Below, in pieces: positions 31,477-40,187 of a stretch of 45,086 nucleotides of DNA. The position numbers and the translations under genes were made by a program. The notes under the pieces are model-generated. The model had not been told where the DNA came from and made no database searches. It was given only the letters and a program-made list of their open reading frames with translations. Location: the NCBI GenBank assembly GCA_902806175.1, contig CADCVQ010000166.1, positions 1-45,086 of the forward strand. The letters are read 5' to 3'. Position 1 is the stretch's first letter, and each line of letters opens with the position of its first letter. The DNA comes from an uncultured Solirubrobacteraceae bacterium (lineage in GTDB: Bacteria > Actinomycetota > Thermoleophilia > Solirubrobacterales > Solirubrobacteraceae).

Positions 31477-33101
31477 GGCCCCGCTCCCGCGCGCGCGGCC
31501 GCTTCGAACTCCTGCGCGGTGATCTCCTCGAGCCGGCGGTTGCGCGTCTCGACGCCGAAGACCAGCGCGGCCAGCGCGGCCAGCGCCATCGGCACCGCGC
31601 CGATGAGCGCCGTTCCCGTGATCGTCGGCGGCGCTACCGCGGCGACGACGAACGCGATCACGAGGACGCCGCCGGCCTTGCTCGCCCCCGCCGCGAGGCC
31701 CGATCCGCGCGAGCGCACGCGGGTCGGGTAGACCTCGGCGCTGTAGGCCGCGAGCACCGCCACCACCGAGCTGATCCCCCAGATCGGCACGATCAGCAGC
31801 GCGTAGAGCAGCGTGCGGTCGTCGGCGACCGCGTCGCCGGCGGCAGCGAAGGCAAACAGCGACGCGGCGGTCAGGCCGGCGAGCAGGAAGATCGTCTTCC
31901 TGGAGCTCCAGAAGCCGTACAGCGCGGCGACGAGGAAGTTCAGCGGAAAGCCGATCAGCGCCGAGTCGCGCAGGATCCGGTCCGCGGTGACGTCCTCGAA
32001 GCCGAGGCTGCGCAGGTTCGAGGGGATCCACAGCTGAAAGCCGAAGCTGACGAGCCCGGCGCCGAGACCGAGCAGGACCACGACGCTCGTGGGGCGCCGC
32101 AGCGGCGACTGGAAGAGCTGCGTGAAGCGCGGCTTGACGCGCTCCTCGATCGTGAGATCCGTGCCCTCGTCCTGGCTGACCGCCGCGCCGTAGCGCGCCA
32201 TCACTGCACGCGCCTGCTCGCTGCGGCCGTGTGCGAGCAGAAAGCGCGGCGACTCGGGGATCCAGCGGCACAGCAGGATGAGCAGAAGCCCCGTCGGAAG
32301 CCCGATCAGCCACAGGATGCGCCAGCTGTACTCCGGCACGAGCGAGGTCGACAGCCAGCTCGTGATGATGTACGCGCCCGCGATGTCGCCGCCGATGAGG
32401 ACCATCAGCCAGCCGCGGTGGCGGGCGGGGATCGTCTCGGCGATGAGCGTGAAGATGATCGGCAGCATGCCGCCGACGCCGAGCCCCATGACGAAGCACA
32501 TGACGAGGTTGAGCTGGTAGGACGGCATCGAGCCGCAGATGGCGGTGCCGATGAACAGGACGCCGGCAAGCAGGATCGACGCGCGGCGGCCGATGCGATC
32601 GCCGAGCCAGCCCCAGCAGAACGAGCCGATCACGGTGCCCGCGATACCCGCCAGCGGCAGCAGCGCGGCGGGCGGGCTGCCACCCGGGTTCTGCGGCGAG
32701 CCGAGGCCGTACTCCGTGGCAAAGCCGGGAACCACGAATGCCAGCGTCGTCGGCTTCATGACGTCGATCGTGACGGCGGCGGCCATGACGAGCAACAGGC
32801 CGACATGGGCCTTGCGCAGCGGCGCGTCGTCGAGTGGCTTGACGGAGACGCGGGAGACCGCGCCCGTACCCGGCAGCGCCTTCGGAAACAGGCCGTAGGC
32901 CGTGGCGGTCAGACCGACGAGGATCAGGACCATGCCGGCGATCATCGGCGCGTCGACGGCCATCCCCCTGAGCATGTAGTCGTCTGCGCGCCCCTCCACG
33001 TACATCGGCAGGTGCAGGAGCACACCGGCCGTCACGGCGCCGATGCCCGCCCAGGCCAGCGGCTCGCGGCGCGAGATCCGGCCGTCGCCGAGGTCGCTCA
33101 C
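31473..33101 (-). CDS. MFS transporter with extra N-terminal helices
   Basis: Major facilitator of 542 residues, sugar/metabolite-transporter type. Motif A is GWLGDRIGRRASILL; also present are PIIFTLIAETIPARHRGWLM, RWIPESPRFLLAHGR and YSAEVYPTRVRSRGSGLAAG. Two additional hydrophobic helices (about 15-30 and 52-70) precede the twelve of the MFS core, which is unusual. The GTG start at 33101 overlaps the DM13-protein stop and the stop overlaps the next start, so the three are coupled. The substrate is unknown. Confidence 0.88.
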   Translation of the reverse strand: MSDLGDGRISRREPLAWAGIGAVTAGVLLHLPMYVEGRADDYMLRGMAVDAPMIAGMVLILVGLTATAYGLFPKALPGTGAVSRVSVKPLDDAPLRKAHVGLLLVMAAAVTIDVMKPTTLAFVVPGFATEYGLGSPQNPGGSPPAALLPLAGIAGTVIGSFCWGWLGDRIGRRASILLAGVLFIGTAICGSMPSYQLNLVMCFVMGLGVGGMLPIIFTLIAETIPARHRGWLMVLIGGDIAGAYIITSWLSTSLVPEYSWRILWLIGLPTGLLLILLCRWIPESPRFLLAHGRSEQARAVMARYGAAVSQDEGTDLTIEERVKPRFTQLFQSPLRRPTSVVVLLGLGAGLVSFGFQLWIPSNLRSLGFEDVTADRILRDSALIGFPLNFLVAALYGFWSSRKTIFLLAGLTAASLFAFAAAGDAVADDRTLLYALLIVPIWGISSVVAVLAAYSAEVYPTRVRSRGSGLAAGASKAGGVLVIAFVVAAVAPPTITGTALIGAVPMALAALAALVFGVETRNRRLEEITAQEFEAAARAGAGP

Positions 33102-33985
33102 CGGGCGGCCTGCAGCGTCGCCCCCGCGTAGGCGCTGAAGAGGTTCTCGCACCACATCACGACGGACCGGTAGCGGCTCGGGTCGGTGCCCTCGGGAAGC
33201 ATGAAGTTCATCGCGCCCGTCGTCACGTCGAGCTCTTGCACGAGTCGCGCGGGCGCGCTTCTGTACTCGCGCGTCGTGCGCGGCTTGCGCAGGGGGCTGA
33301 GCCGGATCTCCAGGTCGATGTTCGGCGTGACGTAGAAGTCGTCCAAGCGCAGCGCGTGGCGGCCGTTGGGGAGGCGATAGATCGTGACGCGGCCCTTGCC
33401 GACCTGATCGATGCGGTAGAACGACCCCGTCGCGACCCTGCGCGCGCCGGACGCGCGCATCGCCGCCAGCGGCGGCTCGTTGAGCGGCACGTCGACCTGC
33501 TGCTCGACGTTCATCTCCCACGCGCCGGCGGTCTCCACCCGCAGCGGCCCGCTGGGCTTGGAGACCACCTCCGTGACGCGCCGGCCCGGGCAGCCGGCGT
33601 CGATCAGCGGCTTGGCGGCGCCGGGCGCCGTGACGCGAAAGCGCCCCGAGGTGCAGCGCCAGCGCATGCGCCACTGGATCGCGTTGTCGCCGATCGTCGG
33701 CGCGGCTGCGCCTGCTCCCGTGCCGCGAAAGCTGGCGACCTTCTGCCACCACGGGTGTGACCGCAGGACGGTCTTCTGCGTGCTGCCGGGTGATGCGCTC
33801 GTGACGATGCGGCTGAACGCGGCGGCGCGCGGTGGTGGCGCGGCCGCGCCGAACAGCGACGCGCGACTTCCGAAGAGGTCGCTGCCCACGACGAAGCTGG
33901 CGACGAGCGCCAGGAGTCCGATCGTCGCCGCGGCGCGTCTCAGCGCGCTCGAGTGTCCGCTGGTGAACGCCATGACTAGGTGCAT
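33098..33985 (-). CDS. Membrane-anchored DM13-domain protein
   Basis: Exported protein of about 295 residues anchored by one N-terminal helix (AAATIGLLALVASFVVGSDL). A middle domain (about 85-185) has WRMRWRCTSGRFRVTAPGA and AWEMNVEQQVDVPLNEPPLA. The C-terminal DM13 domain (about 190-290) has TGSFYRIDQVGKGRVTIYRL, LRLDDFYVTPNIDLEIRLSP and DPSRYRSVVMWCENLFSAY with the conserved Trp-Cys. DM13 domains are proposed to carry electrons. First gene of the coupled operon. ATG 33985 or 33973 may be the start. Confidence 0.82.
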   Translation of the reverse strand: MHLVMAFTSGHSSALRRAAATIGLLALVASFVVGSDLFGSRASLFGAAAPPPRAAAFSRIVTSASPGSTQKTVLRSHPWWQKVASFRGTGAGAAAPTIGDNAIQWRMRWRCTSGRFRVTAPGAAKPLIDAGCPGRRVTEVVSKPSGPLRVETAGAWEMNVEQQVDVPLNEPPLAAMRASGARRVATGSFYRIDQVGKGRVTIYRLPNGRHALRLDDFYVTPNIDLEIRLSPLRKPRTTREYRSAPARLVQELDVTTGAMNFMLPEGTDPSRYRSVVMWCENLFSAYAGATLQAAR

Positions 33986-34072
33986 CGAGCATAGACGCGG
34001 TCGCCGCACGACATTCCCGCAATCAGCGGTTTGGCGCCAAGACCGCGGGGGCACGCGAAACCGCGATCCCTC

Positions 34073-34480
34073 GTGAGCGACAGGCGCGACGACCACTTCC
34101 GCAGACGAGCGTCTCGTCGTCTCGCCCGATCGCGAGCGGGTGCGGGTGGTGTTCCCGGATCCGCGCCGGTCGCCGGATCCGATCTCGGACCCGATCCCGC
34201 GCCTCGCGGCCGGACGGCGGACCGCGGCACCCGCGGGCTGGCGCTGGCCACCGGCGCCTGCATCCTCGGGTGCGCCGTCCTGATCGCGATCGGCGACTCG
34301 AGCCTCACGACATTCCTCGGGATCTCGCTCGGGGGCATCGCGTTCGTCCTCGTGCTGTCGACCGTGTTCTACGCGGTCGGGCGCAGCGAGGACCGCGAGC
34401 GGGCCACGCGTGCGGGCAGCGCTGACGACGCTTCCGAGAGCGCGCGCTCGGCGCGAGGCGATGACGCCGCGTCGCGTTAG
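34073..34480 (+). CDS. Small two-helix membrane protein
   Basis: About 135 residues. A basic and Pro/Gly-rich N-terminal half is followed by two membrane helices (ALATGACILGCAVLIAIG and LGISLGGIAFVLVLSTVFYA) and an acidic tail with VGRSEDRERA. Proteins with this hairpin and tail are common in actinobacteria, function unknown. I prefer the GTG at 34073 (VSDRRDD), because the frame upstream overlaps the divergent promoter region; the frame is open to 34031. It is followed by the C26 hydrolase after 33 bp. Confidence 0.6.
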   Translation: MSDRRDDHFRRRASRRLARSRAGAGGVPGSAPVAGSDLGPDPAPRGRTADRGTRGLALATGACILGCAVLIAIGDSSLTTFLGISLGGIAFVLVLSTVFYAVGRSEDRERATRAGSADDASESARSARGDDAASR

Positions 34481-34513
34481 CGTGCGGGTTGCGGGCGACG
34501 CGGTCATCGGTCG

Positions 34514-35245
34514 ATGACGCGCATCACCATCGCCATCACCTGCTCCGTCGGCGACATCCGGTCAGGTGACTGGGACGAGCACGCGGCCTTCTCCCCCATC
34601 GCCTACGTCCGCGCGGTCCAGCGCGCCGGCGCCCGCGCGATCCTGCTCGTCGCCGACGACGAGGACGCCGAGCACCCGCAGCAGCTGCTGCAGACGCTCG
34701 ACGGCGTGATCCTGAGCGGTGGCGGCAGCGACGTCGCGCCCCGCCGCTACGGCCAGGACCCGCACCCGGCGACGGCCGCCGAGGAGCCCGGCCGCGATGC
34801 CTTCGAGATGGCGCTGGCGCGCTGCGCGAAGGAGAACGACATCCCGCTGCTGGGCATCTGCCGCGGCATGCAGCTGCTCAACGTCGCCTACGGCGGCACG
34901 CTGCACCAGCACCTGCCCGACGTGCTGCAGCACGACGACCACCGCGTCCTGCCAGCCGCGTTCGCGCATCACGAGGTGCGGATCGAGCCGGGCTCGCTCG
35001 CCGCGGCGGCCACCGGCCGGTTGGTCGAGACGGTGCTGTCCCACCACCACCAGGGCCCCGCTGAGATCGGAGCTGACCTGCGTGTGACAGGGCGGTCGGC
35101 GCTCGACGACATCGTCGAGGCGATCGAGGATCCCGGCGCGTGCTTTCTGCTCGGCGTCCTCTGGCACCCGGAGGAGGACGAGCGCTCGCGGGTCGTCGGC
35201 GCGCTCGTGGACGCCGCGCGGGAACGGCGGCGTGCGGTGCGTTGA
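34514..35245 (+). CDS. Gamma-glutamyl-GABA hydrolase-family amidohydrolase (peptidase C26)
   Basis: Class I glutamine-amidotransferase-like hydrolase of 243 residues, related to PuuD, which removes gamma-linked glutamate from gamma-glutamyl-GABA in putrescine breakdown. Seen: DGVILSGGGSDVAPRRYG, the nucleophile Cys116 in LLGICRGMQLLNVAYGG, VLSHHHQGPAEIG, and His/Glu of the triad in GVLWHPEEDE. No other polyamine genes are adjacent, so the natural substrate is uncertain. Confidence 0.9.
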   Translation: MTRITIAITCSVGDIRSGDWDEHAAFSPIAYVRAVQRAGARAILLVADDEDAEHPQQLLQTLDGVILSGGGSDVAPRRYGQDPHPATAAEEPGRDAFEMALARCAKENDIPLLGICRGMQLLNVAYGGTLHQHLPDVLQHDDHRVLPAAFAHHEVRIEPGSLAAAATGRLVETVLSHHHQGPAEIGADLRVTGRSALDDIVEAIEDPGACFLLGVLWHPEEDERSRVVGALVDAARERRRAVR

Positions 35246-35284
35246 CGTCGCGGCGCTGGAGCAGCCGGTCGCGCCCCGGCGCGG

Positions 35285-35554
35285 TCACTCGGGCGCCGGG
35301 CGCAGGCTGCGCAGCCAGGCGCGCGCGTCCTCCTCGCGGCCGGCAGCGACGAGCATGGAGTAGATGATCGGGTTCGTCGGATGCGGAAAGGACTTGCGCG
35401 GCTCGACCATCCAGTCCTGCGGCTGGATCTCGGGCAGCGCGCCGGCCTCCACGTCGCGCCATGTGAAGAACACCGACTCCTCGCCATCCTCGAAGACGAC
35501 CCGGACTTCGACCACGACGCGGTCCTTGCTGTGTGGATCATCTGGCGTGCTCAT
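35285..35554 (-). CDS. Small uncharacterised protein, 89 aa
   Basis: Soluble 89-residue protein. MSTPDDPHSKDRVVVEVRVV, FEDGEESVFFTWRDVEAG, QDWMVEPRKSFPHPTNPIIY and EEDARAWLRSLRPAPE suggest two or three strands and a C-terminal helix. Not recognised. The ATG at 35554 has AGGAG at about 9 nt upstream, which favours it over longer forms. It is divergent from the subtilase gene, with the duplicated dyad element between. Confidence 0.7.
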   Translation of the reverse strand: MSTPDDPHSKDRVVVEVRVVFEDGEESVFFTWRDVEAGALPEIQPQDWMVEPRKSFPHPTNPIIYSMLVAAGREEDARAWLRSLRPAPE

Positions 35555-35625
35555 GACCGGCTGCTCCTGAGGTCGCGGTTGCGCGGCGATACTCGCACGA
35601 ACACGACGCGCGCCTGCGCGCGGGG

Positions 35626-35730
35626 TCGTGGCGCACCAGGTGCGCATATCGCACCTGAGGCGCCACGATGGCTCCGGCGCCGGCCGGTCGTGGCGGATCT
35701 GCTGCGTATGGCGCGGCGTTGGCGCCACGA
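35626..35730. repeat. Duplicated 43-bp dyad element upstream of the subtilase
   Basis: Unit 1 (35626-35668) is TCGTGGCGC ... GCGCCACGA with an inner perfect 8-bp pair CAGGTGCG / CGCACCTG around CATAT, so two nested arms total 17 pairs. Unit 2 (35688-35730) has TCGTGGCGG ... GCGCCACGA with the same 25-bp interior length and about half of its interior bases identical. The units repeat at 62 bp. They lie between divergent genes and could be operators or RNA hairpins. Confidence 0.6.
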
Positions 35731-35784
35731 CCGCGTGGCGGGGGGCTGCTTCAGTCCGCTGCCGTATTGGCCGATGGAGAACCC

Positions 35785-37359
35785 ATGTCCTCCCTTCGCC
35801 TTGCCGCCCGCGCTCCTCAGCACGTGAGCTGTCGCGGCCGTCGCCCGTCCAAGAACTCGACTCGGTCGCTCGCGTTCGCGATCGCAGCTCTGGCCCTGGC
35901 GCCGTCCGGCGCGCTCGCCCAGACCGCAGCGCCGCTGACCGCCACAGCGCAGCCGGGCGCGCTTGCCGATCGGTACATCGTCGTCATGAAGAACGCTGCC
36001 AGCGATGCATCCAAGGAGCGCACGAAGACGAAGGCTCGGGCGCGGGGAGGCCGGATCAGTCGCGACTATCGCGTCGCCATCAACGCATTCGCGGCCACGC
36101 TGCCGGCTGCGGCGCTGGCGGAGGTGCGCAGCGATCCTGACGTGGCCTACGTCGAGGCCGACGCCGTCGTTTCGGCGAGCGCGACGCAGTTAGCGGCGCC
36201 ATGGGGCCTGGATCGCATCGATCAGAGCAGCCTTCCGCTGAGCGGCTCCTACTCGTACACCCCGACCGGCGCGGGCGTGAAGGCCTACGTCGTCGACACG
36301 GGCATCCGCTTCAGCCACGCGCAGTTCGCCGGCCGCGCCACCTCGGGCTATGACGCCATCGACGGCGGGTCGGCCGATGACTGCAACGGGCACGGCACGC
36401 ACGTCGCGGGTACCGTCGGCGGCGCGACGTACGGAGTCGCCAAGCAGGTCGGCCTCGTCGGCGTGCGCGTCCTCGACTGCGCCGGCAGCGGCACGACCTC
36501 GGGCGTCATCGCCGGTGTCGACTGGGTGACGGCCGACCATCAGGCGGGCCAGCCGGGCGTCGCGAACATGAGCCTCGGCGGCAGCGCCTCCAGCGCGCTC
36601 GACAGCGCCGTGCAGAACTCGATCGCCGACGGCATCAGCTACGCCGTCGCCGCGGGCAACGAGAACGTGGATGCGTGCTCGGGCTCGCCGGCGCGCACCG
36701 CGAGCGCGCTCACCGTCGCCTCGACGACCACGACCGACGCCCGCTCGTCGTTCTCGAACTTCGGCACGTGCGTCGATCTCTTCGCGCCGGGGTCGAGCAT
36801 CGTCTCGTCGTGGTACACCTCGGACACCGCGACGAGCACGATCAGCGGCACGTCGATGGCCACACCGCACGTGGCGGGCGTGGCGGCGCTGTATCTGGAG
36901 GGCAATCCGGTTGCGTCGCCGGCCACGGTCGCGGGCGTCGTGAAGGACAGCGCGACCGCGGGCAAGGTCACGAATGCCGGCACGGGCTCCCCGAACCGGC
37001 TGCTGTACTCGCTGCTCGCCGCGCCACCGGCCCCGGCCCCGGCCGGCTGTGGGCTCGCCCAGAGCTACAGCGGTTCGCTGAGCGCCACGGGCGCCTCGGC
37101 GATCCAGCCCAACGGCACCTACTACAGGTCTACGACCAGCGGCACCCACCGCGGCTGCCTGCGCGGGCCGTCGACGGCGGACTTCGACCTGTACCTCGAC
37201 AAGTACGTCTCCTCGCGCTGGACGCAGGTCGCACGAGCGGCCGGCTCGACCTCCAACGAGGACGTCGCCTACAGCGGCACGGCCGGCACCTACCGCTGGC
37301 GGGTCGTCTCCTACGCCGGCAGCGGCTCGTACACCTTCGGGCTCAGCAGGCCGAACTGA
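35785..37359 (+). CDS. Secreted subtilisin-like serine protease (S8, proteinase K type)
   Basis: Extracellular protease of 524 residues. It has a signal peptide (about 28-46, ALAQ), an I9 propeptide (about 62-125, RYIVVMKNAASDASK to VRSDPDVAYVEAD), then the catalytic domain with Asp171 (VVDTGIRFSH), His203 (CNGHGTHVAGTV), the oxyanion Asn292 (AAGNEN) and Ser357 (SGTSMATPHVAG). A C-terminal beta domain of about 120 residues (CGLAQSYSGSLSATG to YTFGLSRPN) resembles pre-peptidase C-terminal or jelly-roll domains. GGAG at 35776-35779 supports the start. A 14-bp palindrome follows the stop. Confidence 0.95.
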   Translation: MSSLRLAARAPQHVSCRGRRPSKNSTRSLAFAIAALALAPSGALAQTAAPLTATAQPGALADRYIVVMKNAASDASKERTKTKARARGGRISRDYRVAINAFAATLPAAALAEVRSDPDVAYVEADAVVSASATQLAAPWGLDRIDQSSLPLSGSYSYTPTGAGVKAYVVDTGIRFSHAQFAGRATSGYDAIDGGSADDCNGHGTHVAGTVGGATYGVAKQVGLVGVRVLDCAGSGTTSGVIAGVDWVTADHQAGQPGVANMSLGGSASSALDSAVQNSIADGISYAVAAGNENVDACSGSPARTASALTVASTTTTDARSSFSNFGTCVDLFAPGSSIVSSWYTSDTATSTISGTSMATPHVAGVAALYLEGNPVASPATVAGVVKDSATAGKVTNAGTGSPNRLLYSLLAAPPAPAPAGCGLAQSYSGSLSATGASAIQPNGTYYRSTTSGTHRGCLRGPSTADFDLYLDKYVSSRWTQVARAAGSTSNEDVAYSGTAGTYRWRVVSYAGSGSYTFGLSRPN

Positions 37360-37592
37360 CACACCCGCGACACGTGTCGCTTGACGGCGTGTTGATGCCG
37401 CGCCGGCCGCCCGGAGCCACCGCAAGGGACGCACGACCCCGCCAACCCGAGCCTTCTCTCCGGCCCGTTCCGGCCGTATCCGTGAGTTGGAGTAATGAGC
37501 ATGTGGAGGAATCTCTCGTTGTCAGCCCGCCTGAGTGCTGAAACCTCGGCTCGAAATTGGACCTGGTCGTATGGGTGGCGCCACCATGATTC

Positions 37593-38050
37593 TCATGCCA
37601 TGCCGGCAAGGCGGTAGAGCACGAGGCTGCCGGCGACCACGACGTTGAGGCTCGCGCCACTTCCGACCATCGGGATCTCGATGCAGGCGTCGGCCGTGGC
37701 GACCTGCTCCTCCGGGATGCCATGCCATTCGTGGCCGAGCAGAACCACGGCGCGCTGCCGTGCGGGTTCGAGCCGCGGGAGCGCGATCGCGCCCTCGGCG
37801 AGTTCGACGGCGACGACCCGCCATCCGTGCGCACGCTGCTGCTCGATCCAGCGCTCCTTCCGGGTCCCCACCCAGTGCACACACGGGTGGCGACGGGATC
37901 CCAGCGTGTCGCCGTGGGCGAGCGCCCGGCGGTAATGCGCCGTGTCGGGGACTGCCATGCACGCGCCCAGGGCGTCGCACGTGCGCAAGAGCGTCCCGAG
38001 TTGGCCTGGAAGGCGACCCACAACGGCGCCACGACAAGGTGATCCCAGCA
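37593..38050 (-). pseudogene. SpoU/TrmH-family RNA 2'-O-methyltransferase, frameshifted
   Basis: The main frame (37593-38021) has LGTLLRTCDALGACMAVPDT, VVLLGHEWHGIPEEQ and IEIPMVGSGASLNVVVAGSL, the three SpoU motifs with the trefoil knot. The expected first strand is in another frame: HLVVAPLWVAFQAN lies just upstream. Adding one C near 38000-38001 would give AFQANLGTLLRT, the normal order. This points to a single-base loss or a sequence error. No good start codon is visible upstream in the second frame. If real, the protein lacks its first strand. Confidence 0.7.
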
Positions 38051-38308
38051 GCTGTGCTGACGCTGCCGGCGGCCGCGGCGGATGTCGCGCGGCCGGGACT
38101 TCGCGGCGCTCAACGCGCGCGGGCGTATGCCCTTTCTTTGCTCATGTCGGCAAGGGTACTCGTCGCGAGCGGCGCGCGGCATGGGCGATCGCGACCGGGT
38201 AGCACTCTGCGGGGAGCAGCCGGGCGAGCCGGTGCCGATCTTCGGCTGGGGCACGATCCCGACCGGTAGGGGCGGCCCAGTGGTCGCACGGCAACCACCG
38301 CCGGACCA

Positions 38309-38881
38309 TCACGCGACGCCGACTCGCCCTCCGAGGACGGCGTTGACGTCGTCGGCGTCGAACGCGTGCGGATCGAACTGCGCCGCGGTCTCGATCCCGA
38401 GCCACTCGAGCATGTCGGCGTGGTTCTCGTGGGTCGGATCGGCGAGCGTCTCGCGGAGCTCCGCGTACCCCCACACGCCGCCGCAATCCTCGGGCGGGCA
38501 GCGTCCCTTGCCGGCGAGGCAGATCGGGTACCGCGAGCCGGGCTCGGCCGCCAGCACCTTCTCGACGACGACGTCGTGCTGCCAGTGGTCGCCGAAGTCG
38601 TAGACGTAGCGCATCCGGTCTCCACGCTCGCTGATCACGTGGCCGAGCCTCGTCCTGCGCTCGCTGCGATGGCCCAGCTCGGGATCGGGCGGTCCGTAGT
38701 CGACGTCTTTTGCCGTGAAGGCGTGCAGGTGGTAGTCCTGCCAGCCCATCGCGGCTTGGATCGCGTCGTGCAGTCGGTCCAAGCGCGTACTCCCCGGCAC
38801 GAGCAGCCGGCGCCAGATCGGCGGGTCAGATGCACCCACGAGGCTCACCTTCAGTTGCAGGACGGGCTCGCCCGCGGCCAT
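38309..38881 (-). CDS. Plasmid pRiA4b ORF-3-like protein
   Basis: Protein of 190 residues matching the PRiA4_ORF3 family, which is frequent near mobile or plasmid-derived DNA but whose function is unknown. Family marks are LQLKVSLVGASDPPIWRRLL, DRLHDAIQAAMGWQDYHLHA, FTAKDVDYGPPD, RMRYVYDFGDHWQHDVVVEK and CPPEDCGGVWGYAELRE, with paired Cys at RYPICLAGKGRCPPEDC. A GGGAG upstream at suitable spacing supports the ATG at 38881. There is no transposase nearby. Confidence 0.88.
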   Translation of the reverse strand: MAAGEPVLQLKVSLVGASDPPIWRRLLVPGSTRLDRLHDAIQAAMGWQDYHLHAFTAKDVDYGPPDPELGHRSERRTRLGHVISERGDRMRYVYDFGDHWQHDVVVEKVLAAEPGSRYPICLAGKGRCPPEDCGGVWGYAELRETLADPTHENHADMLEWLGIETAAQFDPHAFDADDVNAVLGGRVGVA

Positions 38882-38981
38882 GACGGCTCCCTTCGTTGCT
38901 GCCTATTGCTTACGGCAGGTAAAGCTAGACAGCCCGGCGGACGGTCGTGGACGAGCTTCGTCGGCCGCGACGGTGGACTGC

Positions 38982-39118
38982 TCAGGCCAGCGCGAGCTTG
39001 AGCTGGTCGCGCTGCACGTCGACGACCTGCGGGACCGTCACATGCATGTCGCCGCGAGCAGGAGCTTCGCGTTGACGAGCGTGATCGCGATGATGTGGCC
39101 GTCGCCGTCGTAGCGCAC
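38982..39118 (-). pseudogene. Remnant of a DUF2283-like protein
   Basis: One frame reads VRYDGDGHIIAITLVNAKLL and then stops. The next frame continues GDMHVTVPQVVDVQRDQLKL with ALA and a TGA at 38982. Joined, they match the second half of DUF2283-type small proteins (judged by eye). The N-terminal half is not seen. So this is a shortened gene with a frameshift near 39050. Confidence 0.5.
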
Positions 39119-39455
39119 CCCGTGCCCCTCGGACGTGCCGCACGTCTGGCGAGATGTGGACGCGCTGCATCGACTCGAAGTTCTGCGGTTGGGACGTGTG
39201 AGCGCCATCGACAGCGAGCCGGCAGCGCAGCCAGTCGATGACCTCGTCGAGCGTGTGACGCTCGACGCCGGTACGGATTGGGCGTTGCTCGCGGCCAGGT
39301 CGACAGCGCCGGTCCTGCCTCGAAGCTCCAAGGCGCTCTACGACGTGCTCAAGCGGGAAGCCCAGGTTCGGCTGGTCGACGCGCCCCGATCGCACATCCG
39401 GCGGTGGGCGATCTCGTTGCGATGAGTTTGCGCGAGTGCGACAGTCTTGGTTGCT
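39119..39455. other. Gene-poor stretch
   Basis: Open frames on both strands cross this stretch, but none has a recognisable family, a good start or balanced composition. It may hold decayed sequence belonging to the DUF2283-like remnant. I see no RNA gene, hairpin or repeat that can be defended. Confidence 0.4.
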
Positions 39456-39854
39456 ATGAGCGATCCCACGCAGGCATCCACCACCATCTCGAACATCGGC
39501 GTCGCGATGTTCACGATCGCCGATCAGGACGCGGCGATCGCCTACTACACACAGACGCTCGGCTGGGAGCTGCGCGCCGACGTCCCGTTCGGCGAGGGCG
39601 GCAACCGCTGGGTCGAGGTCGCCCCGCCGGGCTCAACGGCCCGCCTGGCGCTCAACCCTCCAATGGGCGACTGGGGGCCCGGCGGCAGCGCGATCGGAGT
39701 CGAGACGCCCGACGTCGAGGCAGAGTACGCGCGCGTCCAGGCAATCGACGACGTCAAGACCGGCGAGATGATGGGCGGCGACGGCCCGGTGCCGCGGATG
39801 TTCTCCATCGAGGATCCCGACGGCAACCACATCTGGGTCGTGCAGTCCGCCTGA
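39456..39854 (+). CDS. VOC-family (glyoxalase-like) protein
   Basis: Single-module VOC protein of 132 residues. ISNIGVAMFTIADQDAAIAY, YTQTLGWELRADVPFGEGG, RWVEVAPPGSTARLAL and SIEDPDGNHIWVVQSA fit two beta-alpha-beta-beta-beta units. First-shell residues differ from true glyoxalase I, so a metal-dependent lyase, dioxygenase or resistance role cannot be chosen. The ATG at 39456 gives a natural start; an upstream TTG adds three residues only. Confidence 0.85.
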   Translation: MSDPTQASTTISNIGVAMFTIADQDAAIAYYTQTLGWELRADVPFGEGGNRWVEVAPPGSTARLALNPPMGDWGPGGSAIGVETPDVEAEYARVQAIDDVKTGEMMGGDGPVPRMFSIEDPDGNHIWVVQSA

Positions 39855-40187
39855 CGGCCGACCTACACCGCAGGAAGCGCCAGGGCCGGTCGAACCAGGC
39901 GGTCGTTACAACGGTGCTCGGCTTCCTTCGCGCCGGGTGCGCGTCGAAGCGCCCTGACCGTCAGCCCGGGCTTGCTTGTCGCCGCGCGCCGCGGCGCCGT
40001 CTGGGTCGGGTCGGGCGACGGCACCACCAAAGGCGGCGCCACGACGCGTGCCGCCCGTGGAAGATGTGTCGGGGGAGAGGCTGGTGCGTAGCTCGGTCGA
40101 GGCCTGGCCATTTCCTAGCCGCCAGTAGCTCGCGATGGACTCTATCTCCTTCCAGCATGTTGCTGTGTCGGCGCTCGTGTCATGCGT
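39855..40187. other. Intergenic stretch without a supported gene
   Basis: Stretch between the VOC gene and the anti-sigma-type ATPase gene. Open frames here are typical GC-rich shadows. It contains the word GGCGCCACGACG, similar to the arm of the dyad near 35660, but no paired arm. No RNA gene is seen. Confidence 0.4.

Noticed and set aside
30043-31731. 562-codon plus-strand frame
   Set aside because: Antisense of the receiver and NqrB/RnfD-like genes with low-complexity Arg/Asp sequence.
37367-37380. 14-bp palindrome GCGACACGTGTCGC after the subtilase, with core GACACGTGTC also at 19450-19459
   Set aside because: Two copies of a 10-bp palindrome in 45 kb of GC-rich DNA, in unrelated contexts, are not enough to claim a shared site; the first lacks a loop for a terminator.
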